DNA from: Callaeas wilsoni
Lineage: Eukaryota > Chordata > Aves > Passeriformes > Callaeidae
Reading direction: 5' to 3'
Assembly: GCA_013398955.1 (NCBI GenBank)
Contig: VWPU01009739.1
Location: 1-64,000, forward strand
Length of the DNA stretch: 64,000 bases
The notes beneath the pieces were generated by a model. It saw nothing but the letters and a program-made list of their open reading frames with translations. It was not told the DNA's origin and made no database searches. The translations under genes were made by a program, and so were the position numbers. Positions 38,140 to 50,024 of this stretch are shown here, one piece after another; the stretch's first letter is position 1; every line of letters starts with the position of its first letter.

Positions 38140-38537
38140 ACAAAGATAAAGTTTGGATGTTATTAAAAACGGTTCCTCAGGTTTGGACAGTTCAGGCCTG
38201 GCCAATTAGGCCTAGGGGGAGGTTTTAGACTGGCCAATCTGGGTGACCTTTCAAGAACCTATATCAGTTGGAAATAAATAATAAAATGACCCTTTTCCTA
38301 TGCCATGCAGAGAGCAAGTCTTCATTTCTCAACAGCGGCTCAACAGCGACAGCTTAGCTGGATAACATCCAGTGAACGTGTGCTGGACCTCCCTCTGCTC
38401 CTGACTTACCAACCATCAGCAGCTACCGCCTGCAAACACCAGGGACCAAAGCCCGAGCTGGAGGAGAGAACAAGAACGGACTAAAGCCACAGTCAAGGAA
38501 TGCGATGCTCTAAAAAGGCAGACTCAAGGAGGAGTCA
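38140..38537 (+). mobile_element. unidentified LTR-like or retroviral internal block
   Basis: Features suggest retroviral origin: an AATAAATAATAAA double poly(A)-type signal at about 38273, followed within 60 bases by a TCTCAACA end-like sequence, then leader-like GC-richer sequence that abuts the LTR at 38538. I could not find the TG start or a target duplication, and I do not recognise the family. It may be the 3' part of one LTR plus leader, or internal sequence belonging to the downstream LTR. No viral protein frame is readable. Confidence 0.35.
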
Positions 38538-38767
38538 TGTGAAACAGTTCCTGGAAAATGTAAACTAGTATGAATATGCATAACTGTTTATGAATAAGCA
38601 TTTTGCTGATGCAATAGTAAAGGTACATGAAGGGTGTCCCCACAATAGCAGGTGTGCTCTCGGCTGAGTGCCAAGGGTACCCAGCGCTGTTCTTTTGCTT
38701 TGTTGTTTTTGTCCCTTATTGTCTCTTTATTAAAACCCTAACAGGAAAGTGAACTTTGTTTTTCACA
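38538..38767 (+). mobile_element. ERV LTR, 230 bp, plus orientation
   Basis: The block begins TGTGAAAC and ends TTTTTCACA, giving perfect 7-base inverted ends in the TG...CA arrangement of retroviral LTRs. Near its 3' end ATTAAA at about 38731 can serve as the poly(A) signal. The middle contains the pyrimidine-rich, CTCGGCTGAGTGCC-containing R/U5-like part. Flanks (GGAGTCA on the left, ACATGTT on the right) do not form a target-site duplication, so this may be the 3' LTR of a truncated provirus or a recombined copy. The family is probably ERVL-like from its length and terminal sequence, but that is uncertain. Confidence 0.6.
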
Positions 38768-40467
38768 ACATGTTAAGGCTCTTACTCTGTTCTGCCTCAC
38801 CCTGCTCGTCTTCGGGCTGAAGAGCCCCAGGCCATTCCATTTTCCTGGAACGGCGGGTTCCCTGTGTTTCCAGCTCTCTGTTTCTAATCGCTCCCCGGAG
38901 CTGCTGCAGTTCTTGCCGTGCTGCCATCCAGTGCCCGAAGCCGGGCTCCAGCTGAAGTCAGCACGGCTAAACAATCCAGGGAGAGCTGCCCGTGCCTTGC
39001 AGCCGCTCCCCACCCTCCTGTGCCATGCTCTTCGCAACAGCAAGTTATTACTGACCTGTGCAGATCCTGATCCACTTAACACACCTTGGATTTTCGCAGA
39101 GCATCTTCTCTGCTGGCAGGTTCCTGCCTTACTCTTCCTCCTGCTTTGTTCTCATCCTCAAACAATTGCACCTTGTTTGGAGCCTTTCTCCACTTTGGTA
39201 TTGCCATTTTTATTGCTCCAGCAAATTAGCAGTCCCTTCTACCCCAGTTTGCAGTGCAAATTTAATGTCCGCTCCATTAACCAAGCCATTAATTTGAAAT
39301 TATTTAATGATACCGGATACAAAGCAGATTGCTATGGAGACTCACCTGAAATATCCTTTCAGTAAGGCCATGAAAAATTCATAACTAATCTCAGGTTAAA
39401 GTTTTCATTCTGCTTTCCCTCCCCTTGTAATATTTTCATCTGTAAGATGCTTCTACAGATTTAGAAAACGTTGTGTGAAGGAATGTCAGAAGCTGCAAGG
39501 GAGCCAGTATGAACATGTTGTTTTCCCTATAGTTCCGGTATGTTGGCTCTTTCAATTTCTTTTTTTCTTTTGAATATTATTCCTCTGAGGTAGAAAAGAA
39601 ACTGGCACTTTTTTGCTTTCCAAGTGCTTCTGCAGTACCTCCTGTAACAGCCCTGATCATCACAAGGATTCTGACCCTTGGTCACAGGACACCCCTGCCT
39701 CAGTCCTACCTGCTTTCCTTTCACCTGCGCAGGTGCAGCTCAGGCCTCGCTTTACACGCCAGACTTTGACAGTGTTAAGAAATACATCATTAGGCTAATA
39801 AATGTGGAACCCCTGGCTGATGTTCAGATTTACAGCTGAAGTTCCGAAGTGCAGGCACACCGTGAGGAGCTCGGTGTGACTCAGCAAGCAACAGGCTCAG
39901 CAGTGCCTGCACAGACCTGTGCCCACCGGGAGTATCCAAAAAGCTCCCTGTTTTTGTGTCTTTGTTCCAGCCTTGCAGCTGAGTGCAGGAGCTGCTCTAA
40001 GGGTGTATCATTAAAGACAAGCATTATCTCAATTACAAGGTGAAGATAACAAAAGGCTCTTTATATTTTCTTTATTTCTGCCTAGCTCTGTGTGTGTTTT
40101 CCATCTTTCAACTGTTCTTTTTTCATCTGATTTATATCCTCACATTAAATGTTATCACAAATCATGAATTGTTCTCACTTAATGTTTATTACTGCAGATA
40201 ACTATTATCTCTCACAGTCCTGTTGGCTTTATCTTTATCTTTGTGCATTTCAGTGCCTCCTTTAATTATTTCATTTTAAGGTGCTTTACTCCTACCTCTC
40301 TAAGTTAAAAATGTATGTAGACTGCAAATACCCCTAACAAATCTAGTGAAGGACTCAGTGTGAAACTTCTAACTTTGAAGCATTTGACTCCTTCTGGGAA
40401 ATCCTGAATTCCTGAGTGCAGCTCCCTGGTGCCTCACTGCAATCACAGGCAGAGGTAGGTACCTCTC
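38768..40467. other. unique noncoding sequence with enhancer-like parts
   Basis: A 150-codon frame at 38913-39365 has no domain and is opposed by minus-strand frames. Two repeat-free AT-rich parts look like conserved noncoding DNA: 39190-39400, with TTAAT-type cores and an RFX-like site, and 40050-40310, with TTTATCTTTATC GATA-like sites. No exon was recognised. Confidence 0.5.
39327..39341 (+). promoter_or_regulatory. RFX X-box-like site
   Basis: GATTGCTATGGAGAC resembles the imperfect inverted repeat bound by RFX factors (half-site consensus GTTGCCATGG followed by a GGAAAC/GCAAC-type half). The two half-sites here are related but not perfect. It is embedded in repeat-free AT-rich sequence with homeodomain cores. 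Prediction from motif only. Confidence 0.3.
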
Positions 40468-40472
40468 AGTGG

Positions 40473-40674
40473 TGTTGCCTTTTTCTCAACTGGGAAATGA
40501 AACTCGAGATAATTTTGGTAAGGAGGTAATATAAGAGCGAATCTTTATTTGAAGGCTTGCAGGGGCAGTCATGGAAAGATGTCCACAAAAGCCCACCCCC
40601 TCCAGGGGTGAGTATGTTTTTTATAGGTTTTAGAAAATTAGCATAATTGATAAAAAGCACCAATTAGGATGACA
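40473..40674 (-). mobile_element. solo ERV LTR, 202 bp, flanked by 5-bp duplication
   Basis: The plus strand starts TGTTGCC and ends GATGACA, and both sides carry AGTGG (40468-40472 and 40675-40679), a clean 5-base target-site duplication. Read on the minus strand it shows the LTR order: U3, then TATAAAAA at 40618-40625, then AATAAA at 40544-40549, then about 70 bases of U5. No internal retroviral sequence lies on either side, so homologous recombination between two LTRs has left a solo LTR. A 5-base duplication is usual for ERVL-like and some other retroviruses. The family was not identified. Confidence 0.82.
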
Positions 40675-40679
40675 AGTGG

Positions 40680-43600
40680 TGATGCAATTCCCCCCCAGGG
40701 CAAGCCCCTTCTCTGGAGTTCCCCTCTCAGCACTAGATGTGCTTTTTCCATGAAAATGGATCTCGAAGAGTTGTTCTCAGCCTTGGTTCCCAGGAAGAAC
40801 CAAGACAGCACTGGGGCCTCATACCCCCTGGGTCTTAGAGTTTTGGAATTTGTTTTGTCTTTCTGCCTAGGAAAAGGTCATGGAAAAGTAATGGGAAAAC
40901 TAGGTATTAATATAATAGGCTATAAAGTTACAAATGTATGTGCGAAGAATACAGAAAGCATATTTTTAAAAAAAAGGCAAAAACCAAACAGCATCAACGG
41001 AATGCGATCCATCTGACCAAGGCGAGGCAAACTTCCAAAGGCAGTGCCCAGGTGCTGAAAGCCACACCAAAGACAGGGTCTGAGGGTGAGCAAAGGGCTC
41101 AGCAGTCCTGCCTTGGGACTGTGGGGCTGGATCTGCTTCACAGCCAGAAAACAGCTCTGGAACTCAGGTGCCTCTGTCTTTTCCCTCGTGGATGGGCCCC
41201 TGTCTGTGTCACCACTGAGTCGATCTGTCTGGCTTGGGGGAAGCCGGTGTGAATCCCCCACAGCGCTGTGTAAATGAAGAGCAGTCTGATCCAAACCTGA
41301 TACCAGCTCTGTGTTTTCAGCTGCCTTTAGTTTCTCGTAGTAAAATTTGCTGTTAGCATGTCTCTTCCTCCTTTTAGTGTGTAAACCTTCAGCTCACGGG
41401 AGCTCTAGTGGCACCACATGTGTTACATGCACGTGCAGCTCAACATCAGAATATTCGCTGGCCCTTCCGTGGGACTGTCCTGCCTCTTCAGAATGATTTG
41501 TTCTGGCCTGGGGTAAGGTTTTTAGCACACCTCCTTACCAGAAGATCTGAAACTGTAACACTGGCCCAGCTTTGCTTTTGATGGGGTGATTGTGGAAGTG
41601 GTGATAATATGATGAATATCAATTTTCATTTATGGGGAGATTGCAGGAAGTCACTGCAAGGAAATCCACTTCTTCCATCAAACTACTGGCATGCTGCATT
41701 GCTTTGCCAGTGACTATCATTACAATCACGTCTGCCACTTCAACTACTTTTAAAAATTCTGACTTGTCTATAATAATGAGATATTTTACATGTGATTAGT
41801 TCTACAGGGAAAAAAAATGTTCCTGTTAAAGGCTGGGTCCTTGTGCTACAAAAGTATTTTGTTTCTTTCAGTCACTTGGCTTGCATTTTTCATAAGTACC
41901 ACATCCATATGCCAGACCTCACACACTGTTATTTATCTTAGTCCAACATGTCTGGCATTCTGGATACAACATTTTGTTCTAGATCCCTGTGTTCCTGAGA
42001 GCAACCATGTACTTGGCTGCGTGAAAGCAGGATTGTGATTTTTCTGCCTGTTTATTTGAAGCAATTTATCTGTCCAAATAATCCCACTGATTCTGATGCC
42101 GTCTGGTGGCAGGTGGAGCTGCTCTCACAGTGCTTGGCAGTTTGAGCAGGGTGATGGATCACAGCACACTTAAATCTTTGTCTGTAGTGGATTCCTGGAT
42201 TCTTTCCAAGCCCTGTCGTGAGCCTGGTGTACAATGGACCTGGACAATGCTTCTGGAGATTTGTCTGTTTGTTGATCTCGCCGTGCTCTTCTGCTCAGGA
42301 TGAGCAGGCAGCCAAACAGAAATTGAGTCCTTCCTGGACATGCATATTTCTAAACCTACCTCATGGTATTTCAGTAGATTAAACTGGAGATGTTGGGAAT
42401 CCTTACGTGTTGTCACAAAAGCACTCTCCCGGTGCTGACCAGTGAGCAGCGAGGGCAAACTGGGAACGGAGCGTGCCAGCAGGACAGGCAGGGGCAGGGG
42501 TGGCACTGCCACGGAGAGCCCCACAGTGCCCGAGCAAGGGCCGGAGCGCCCAGGGACAGTGCCAGCTCAGCCAGGAGTCCAGGCCACCACAAGCCTACAG
42601 AGATGATGGCAGGTCATCCTGGGCTCAGGCTCCGTGGGGGACGGTGCCACGGCTGCAGAGTAGCCCACGCAGTGGCCAAGGAGGAGAGCCTGAGTTTCCA
42701 AGCAGCTCCCACGTGAACAGAGACTTTCTGATTTGCTTTTCCAGGCCACAGGGCTGCATTATTTCAGCTGGCCTTGAGCCCAGGCAGCCAAGCCCCCAGG
42801 GAAGGAAAGTGGAGGAATGTGCTCAAGGCACTGAAAATTACATCATTTTCTGCCCCAAAGATTCTCTGTACTTAGCATGCAGACTGAAGTTTTCACGTGG
42901 AAATCTGTGGGAAATACTGAACTTAATTGCAACTTTAAACGATAACTGCAGCCTCTTTATTCAGGTATTCTATGTATTGGTTCCCTGTCTTCAGTCTGTA
43001 TCTCAGTAAGTTGTTACTGTACAAAATGAACACTAATAATACTTGAATTTTTGACCAGAAAATGGCCCAAACACAAACAGGTGAGACAGCGGAAATAACG
43101 TTTTGCATGTGATTGATGAATCTCTCAGACTGACCTGAATTCTTTAGTATGGTCCCTCAATTCTAGGGTTTTGGTTTTTGTTTCAGGATGGATTAACAAC
43201 CTTTGCAAAGCTACAAATTATATTGTGTTTTCGTGCTATCTTTTTTAAATCTTATTTAACTCCTTATTCTTGACTCACTCTTACAAAGATACAAGGAAAT
43301 TGCATTAAGGACCTGTTGCCTCTGTAGGGTTGTCTGCTCCATCCTCAAGTCTTTGTTCCACAATTTGGAGAGCTGAGTCTCTTGTTGCCCACCACAGGGA
43401 AACTGTCTCTGCTGGAGTGTGGAGAGGTCACTGTGCTCCTGTTCCAGATAGCATCTACCTTCGAAGCATAATAGGCTTGGCTAAACCAAGCAAGGTTTTG
43501 CAGAGGTATTTGGTAATTATCTCCTCTTAGCACTTCGTTTAAATTCCATGGGCCTTTTGAATTCCCAGCTTGCCCAGAGTCCTCAATGACTGCCTCAATA

Positions 43601-46600
43601 TCTGGTTAGCAACGATGGATGGGGTGGTTAGGGTTTTTTCCCCTCATTTTCTTTATTGCTCCCACTATTTTGGTTTTTTGTTTTAATGCAGTGGGTGTTC
43701 TGCAAGACAGATGTTGTACAGACTGAATTGTTTTATTTATTTCCAGGTGTAACATCCTTGGAAAGTGTCCCAGTCTTTCAAATACAACTTGGTAATTTTT
43801 AGCAGCTTTGCTATAGGAATGCCATAGAGAATTGCCTGCTCTGAGTTATTTGTGTTTTGGGCTTTCTTGTACTTTATTAATAATTTCTTTAGGTTCCTAA
43901 GTTCACTTCTTTCAGCAGGTCTGTGTACTGTACTTTTGAATCCTGATTATAATTTATGTTATCCTGTGCATTATGTCTGTGCACCAGTCGAATTTTAATT
44001 TGGTTCAGATCAGTGCAGTTTTGCCTTGGTTATTTGTTTGGGTTTCTTTCTTATTTAAGGGTAAGTGAGACTTTACAGGCCAGCAGAGTCTCTGATGCTC
44101 TACTTCCTCATTGGCATTCAGTTTTCTGGCTGTTTATGTGCCTGCCCTTGAAACTTATGCCAGCCCAAGCTTTATAAACCATTTATTTATTTTTGTGCTG
44201 CCTTTATGTTGGACATGCAAAATCTCACCCCGAGTCACTCCTGCTTCCTTGATATGATGCCTTTGTACTTTGTTTTTTTCATCTACAACCTTTGACACGA
44301 TGTTTTCTCTTGCTACAATTATTGCTTATGACCTCTTACGCAGGGCATTTTCCATTATCATATTTTCCCTCTACAGTATCAGTAGGTCTTCTTTTGCATT
44401 CTGTTGGTGAATTTGCTTTTTCACTGAGAGTTTTGGCATATTTCCTCTTGTATTTCCATGTTTTCCCTGTGCCCTGTTGGTGAACTTTCTCCGTGCTGCT
44501 TCAGCTCAGCGTCTGGGATGAGATGCTGGATCTGTTTAAATCTATAAAGACAGCTACCACAGGCTCTACGGCTATTCTCATGTGAGCACCTGAACTTTCC
44601 TTCCCTAATAACAATATGCCACAATCCATGGGATGTTTTGTGTCCACTGAGTGGGTGACCCAGCCCTGCTCTGCAGCCAGGCACAGCTGATGCTTGTTGA
44701 GGACCTCTCTGAGCAGCCAGCTCTCCAACAGCGCCTTTGAGAGCCCCGGCCAGGACTGGCCACAACGCCCTCAACCCGCTGCTGCTGTGGCTTGCCTAAG
44801 TGACACCGTTAAAAGATGTGATAACATTTGTCTCTGGCAGCTCAGAGGCACATGAGCTCCTAGTCAGTCTCCTTTCCTTCATCCAGGTCCACTCCAGTTT
44901 GGTAATTTTTTCCGAAGTGATCACAAAGAACGCGCAACGTCACCACACCCATCCATCCCCTTGCCTGCCCTTGCACCTCAGGTGCCACAATGGTGATCGT
45001 TTTCGCTTTTTTTTTTGGAAGGTTTTTCAAATATTCATGATTTCATATTTCATGGGTCTGCAGGAAATAAGTCATTCTTAATATCAGGTTCTGAATTTTG
45101 TAAAGGAAGAAAGAAAGCCAAGACAATGCAACATTTAGTCTTTATTCTCTCTTTCAGATATCCCGTGGAGTTCTTAAATTTTCTAGGTATAATCTTATGC
45201 ATTAAACATGTACCAGCCTGTTCACCTCTGGATGCTCAATTGGGAAACTGTCTATCATAACAGTGAAGAAGTATCACAGTATTTATGTGTAGCAGCTAGT
45301 ATTTAGACTTTATCAAGAATGCTAATGTTAGTAGGGAAAGGTCACAGAGATTATGAAACAAGTTGGTTTTTTTTTTTCTCAATTAGTAACCCTGCAAGTT
45401 AATATTAATGGCTGTCACATTCAGAGAGACTTGGGTTTATTTTCCTTTTAAAACACTGGGTGTTTCAGTAGATCTAGCTGAGATTATCCTGGATCTAGAT
45501 CGCTGAAAAATAACGACTCCAATTTGTAGTTAATTTATTTTGGCTTCTCTTCATATAGTTTGCATTAATTGTCTTTTCCAATATTGGAAAGCATAATTGG
45601 TAACATCCATCTTTTACTCAGCTGTACTGTTTATGATAGACTTCACAAACAATTAGCATCACAACATTTTATTCCTTTGCTTGTATTTATCAATAATCTG
45701 CAATCCACAAAGAGCAAATCTGTGTCATGCTGGACAAATACAGAAACCTTTTCAGAACCATCTTCTTCATTTCCTTCCCTTACGCAACATAAACAGATAA
45801 AAAACCTTTTCAGTCATTGTTTGACAAGAAGAAAAGAAAAGAATCGGTGTGACAGGTCAGTGTGGAGCACCTCAGCCCCAGAAAGGAAGAGATTTGTGTT
45901 TTGTCCTTTGGGATACTCACAAGCTCTCTAAATAATCTAAAATAAATTGCACAGGATACTCTTGACACAAGTGTTGGTAGAAAGGGGATTTTACATTACC
46001 CAGGCAAACAATGCGATACATTTAGATCAAGGCATGGTCAAAAATGCAAATTTTAGGCCTGGCCCCACAGATGTAGAAGATTGTCAGAGAAACTTTTTGA
46101 AGTCATTGGAAGTATTTTCATCAGCTACAGTGGAGATGGAAATCTGGTTTGTGTCTTTGTCACACAAAGATATTCACCCTATTGACCTTATTGACTGAAT
46201 TTATCACCGAGTACAACAGAACCAGTGGAATTAATGAGGCAGCAGATACAGCTGCAAGGAGGTCAAGAAGAGGGAAGACAGACATGTGCCAACCTTTCCT
46301 AAGATTTTATTCACAAGCTGCAGTCTTTTCAATTGTCTTGATTAAGAAATGCCTCCTGTTCTGCTGGGAGAGGATTGGATGATGCATTTGTGATCAGCAG
46401 CACTATTTCTGAGCTGTTCACACATTTATGTTTTAAGACAAGACTGGGAGGTTTGTGAATTTTGAATGAGTATCGGTGATGTTTGTTTCAATGGAGTGGA
46501 TCTCAGTTTTCTTTCACTTACACCAGTTTCACATTAGTGCTAATGCTAATGATTTGTCACTATAAAGTACAGGAGAGGAATTTGGTATCTCTTTTGAAAA

Positions 46601-46999
46601 AGCTATTAAAACAGTGTATAGGTTAGGAAAAAGGGTCAGACCTGTAGCAAAATAATACAGTGATGTGGATCCTGTCAGCATCCGTGGGATTTCTTCTATT
46701 CTTTTTAAATACAACAGAATTCTCACCTGTGAAAGAGTTGTAGGAGTTCAGAAACAAAAGTCATTTAATATGTCTCATTCTGTCTCCAGTCTAATGAAAA
46801 TCCTGTAAATCTAGATTGTTGCTAAAGAATACTCCTTAAATATTTCCATGAAGAGGATTTTCTGGGCTCTCAGGTAATGCTTACCTGCTCTTAACAATTA
46901 CCGTAGTTCTCCCAATGTCCAACTTAGAATTGCTCTGATGAAAATTAAACCTATTTCTTCTCATCTAAAGCTCAGTTTAGCTAGAGAGCAGCTGATCAC
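40680..46999. other. noncoding sequence, no gene seen
   Basis: Contains a GC-rich block at 42420-42720 with overlapping open frames on both strands (the longest is 178 codons at 42473-43009), none with a domain. The T-rich stretch 43600-44500 looks like it could be old antisense LINE sequence, but I could not match it to any motif. The frames at 45569-45931 and 44421-44774 are also without domains. Confidence 0.5.
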
Positions 47000-47810
47000 C
47001 ATCTTCTTTACAATAACCTGGCTTTTGAAGACATTTATCATGTGCCCCTCCATCTTTTCTGGTTCAGAAAAATCCAATTATTTTGGCCTTTTAAGATAAG
47101 CAATATTTTCTAAGATCCTAGCAATTTTTGTTATTATCCTCAGGAGTCTTTTTAATTTGGCTCCATGTCTCCTGGTGTGAAGACCAGCTCTTCTAGATGA
47201 GGATTCCTACAGCCTATAAAGTGCAATAATTATCTCACTGGTGTTCTGAAGGAGTGTCTCTTAATTACATCTCTGATTTAGATTTTCCTTCCTTTTTTTT
47301 TCCCCAAAGTGTTACTTTGGTCAGCCAGAAACAGTCTGTGGCATGTTCCAGCCTCAGCCACTTAATGCCCAGTTTTGTAATTACAAGTTTATTTTGCCTT
47401 CCTCAGTAGAATACTTGGTACTTGTCTTTACTGAAATTCATCTTACTGTCTCTCCGATTTAGTAAGATCAAAATCATTGTGAATTCTGAGCCTGTTGTCC
47501 AAAGTACCTCCCAGCACCCACAATATGCAGTGCTCTTTATCTTCCTTTGCACCGATGTGTCAATAAATACACTGAATTGTGTTGGACCCGGAGCAAATCC
47601 CTGTGGGATCACCGGCGGTGTGTCCTCAGAGCAGGACATTTTCTTACTGATTCCTACACACTGGCTGTGGGTTTTCCATCGTTTGTGCACTCATTTTGAA
47701 GTTTCCTAATGTAGTATCTTGTTTTTCTTAAGAAGGGGGCATATGGGATAGCCTGATTAAAACCAAGCCATGTTTTGCTCCCCAAAAATATCCATTTCTT
47801 AGTCACGAAC
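47000..47810 (-). mobile_element. ancient CR1-type LINE ORF2 remnant
   Basis: Translated on the minus strand, 47559-47618 reads PPVIPQGFAPGPTQFSVFID, matching the VPQG..LGP..F.IFI.D block of CR1-clade reverse transcriptase. About 40 codons later, 47406-47444 reads KMNFSKDKYQVFY, matching the KFN.DK..V block that follows it in CR1 ORF2. The catalytic ADD part between them is no longer recognisable. The plus-strand sequence from about 47016 to 47800 also follows the nucleotide order of the antisense CR1 ORF2 found widely in reptile genomes. It is much more diverged than the CR1 at 12030 and probably predates modern birds. Deletions are likely near 47720-47760. Confidence 0.78.
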
Positions 47811-50020
47811 AATGTTTTCTCTGTCATGCCTCAAATTACCATCATAATTCCTATTTTGGAACTGGAATCCCTAAATATGAACACTGGTGATAAAAGTAAT
47901 GATTCCTAAAATGTATTGCAGTCCATTGTCCATCTGTGGTCTAATATTTTTTCTGCATCAGTGGATTATTGCTAATATTGCACTAATAATGCACTGTTCA
48001 CAGAGCTGAACTGGAATCTGATATGGGAACTTCACTGAGGGATCTATGACTCTCCAATAAATTCTCTGTAAGTCAGGAAAGATGAAAAGTTCCAGCATTA
48101 GTTTCAGGGAAAAAATGCAATTTTCAGTCCTTTTAAGCTGCTAGCAGCCTCTGATGGTGGATGCTGCTGAAAAAGCTTTTAAAACACAGATCCTAATAAG
48201 GTTTGGAACTGTTCTGTTTTCTGAAATCCAACTTGATTGGAATTTTTTTCACTTTGCAACACTAAGTGTAAATCTGTGCTCTGGACCATTAAAGTGAGCT
48301 CTGTTTCATTTGTGGCCTATTTAATACCACTGCAGCTGGGGCTTTTATTCATTTTTTTCCCCTTCTTCAGGCTACGTATGTTTCCAGACAGTCTGAAAAA
48401 TAATCATCAATTAGTAAAGAATTAAGGGGTTTGAGTAAAATAATCAAAATAAATGTAATCAATTTCATCTCTTAATATGTTCAATCAATTCTTTCTAAAG
48501 TTTTCTGAGAAAATCTATTAACTATTTTAAATAATTTGCATAAGGTGCTTTGAGTGACATCTCTTCATTTAACACACCACTGTTTCTTCATTTGGCTTCT
48601 ATCCTGCAGAGTTCTGCCTTGTTTGCTGTTTGATTGTGGCCAACTCTGCTATTTCAAAACTAATCAAAATAACTAACCAGCTACGGTTTTTATTTTAGTT
48701 CCACAAACACCCTTTTTTTTAACTGAAAAAAAAAAAGAAAAGATTTTTTGTTTGTTTCTTTGTTTTCAAATAGCTGAAAGTAGGATGACAAGAGACATGA
48801 CAGTGACTGGGGCGATGGAATTTAATGCAGAGATCCAGGCAGCTGAAACTCTGTGAAATGATGGCACAAATTTCTCATTAATTGTAACTTGCAGTAGTAT
48901 ATCAGAAAGAACTGAGGAGCGAGGAAGAAAATGTAAAATATTTGCATGAAAGGAAAGTGTCTTTTATATCTGTTTGTATTTTTACAGCTCCCTGAGGGGG
49001 AAACAAAAAGCTTGATTTCTAGGAGGAATTCCTGCCACAGGTTCTTGCTGACCTTGAGAAGGCTGATTAAGAGCTGTCAGTGCAGTCAGAAAAAGACAGT
49101 TCAGAGCCTCGGGTCGCCCTGATTCCATACACGAGCCTGTCATGATTTGGAAGTCCCAGAACAACACAACTTAGTGGCTCTGAGACCAGAGCTGTCTCTC
49201 TTTATAGCGGTTCAGGGCTCAGGAATATTCACCCTTATCATGCAGACCAGCTCCCAGGGTCCGTGCGTGCTGTGGTTCTTAGTCTGCACATTCTCAAGGA
49301 ATATTAGTGTGCCTCAGCCCCACCTTGTTGCTAGGAGAGCAGAAGCACTGGCTTGTTGGCATGTTCATCAAACCCATGAGGGTACCATAAAAGGCTTTTT
49401 CAACCCTTCTCTGGAGGGTTTAAGGAAGTAGAGAGCTCCCTATACTCAAAAAGTAAGGGAATTTGCTGTGGAGCTTTGGCTGTGTGGACAGTGTAATGGG
49501 AAGATGGCAGTCCCAGCATGCAGGACACCCAGCTGGGAGATTGGATTCTCATCACTAAGACTATAAAGGGTTGAGATCAGCTGCAGCAATTGAGCACAAA
49601 AATATTACAGAAAACAATATCAGTGTGGTGCTTGGTGTCCTGGGCAAAGGAAAAGCTTGCTTTTCAGATCTCTAGAACAGAGCAGAGTATTTATATGTGC
49701 AGCTGTTCAACATTCCCAACTGCTAATGCTTTGTAAGATTTAGAGCCTCCTTTCCCTTTCTTTTCTGAGTTTTTGTTCATATTTTAAGTTTGTTTACCAC
49801 AACATCTTGTTTCCTATAGCCTTTTCTATGCATTTGCAGGGCTATCATTTTCCAAGTTCTCTGAGTTTTCTTTCTTCTGGGCTCAGGTTTCCTCACAGCT
49901 CAGACACCCTCAGGATCCTGTTGGTCCCACGGTGAATTCTTGTGCTGGGCTGTGCCTGGGAGGGGAATGCTGGTGCCAGGGGGCTTGTAGTGCCCTGCCA
50001 TCCCTGCCATCGGCCAGCCC
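47811..50020. other. unique noncoding sequence, no gene seen
   Basis: An 8-T run followed closely by an 11-A run at about 48713-48735 could fold back. The open frame at 49147-49431 has no domain. No further repeats were recognised. Confidence 0.5.
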
Positions 50021-50024
50021 ATCC

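Noticed and set aside
38913..39365. 150-codon open frame
   Set aside because: No recognisable domain; overlaps open frames in another phase and on the opposite strand.
42473..43009. 178-codon plus-strand open frame
   Set aside because: Lies in a GC-rich block with competing frames on both strands, has low-complexity composition and no domain, and no splice structure was seen.
43600..44500. T-rich stretch as antisense LINE
   Set aside because: The composition is suggestive, but no reverse-transcriptase or endonuclease motif could be read on either strand.
48713..48740. T-run/A-run pair as a SINE tail or transposon end
   Set aside because: No SINE body, target duplication or terminal inverted repeat was seen around it.
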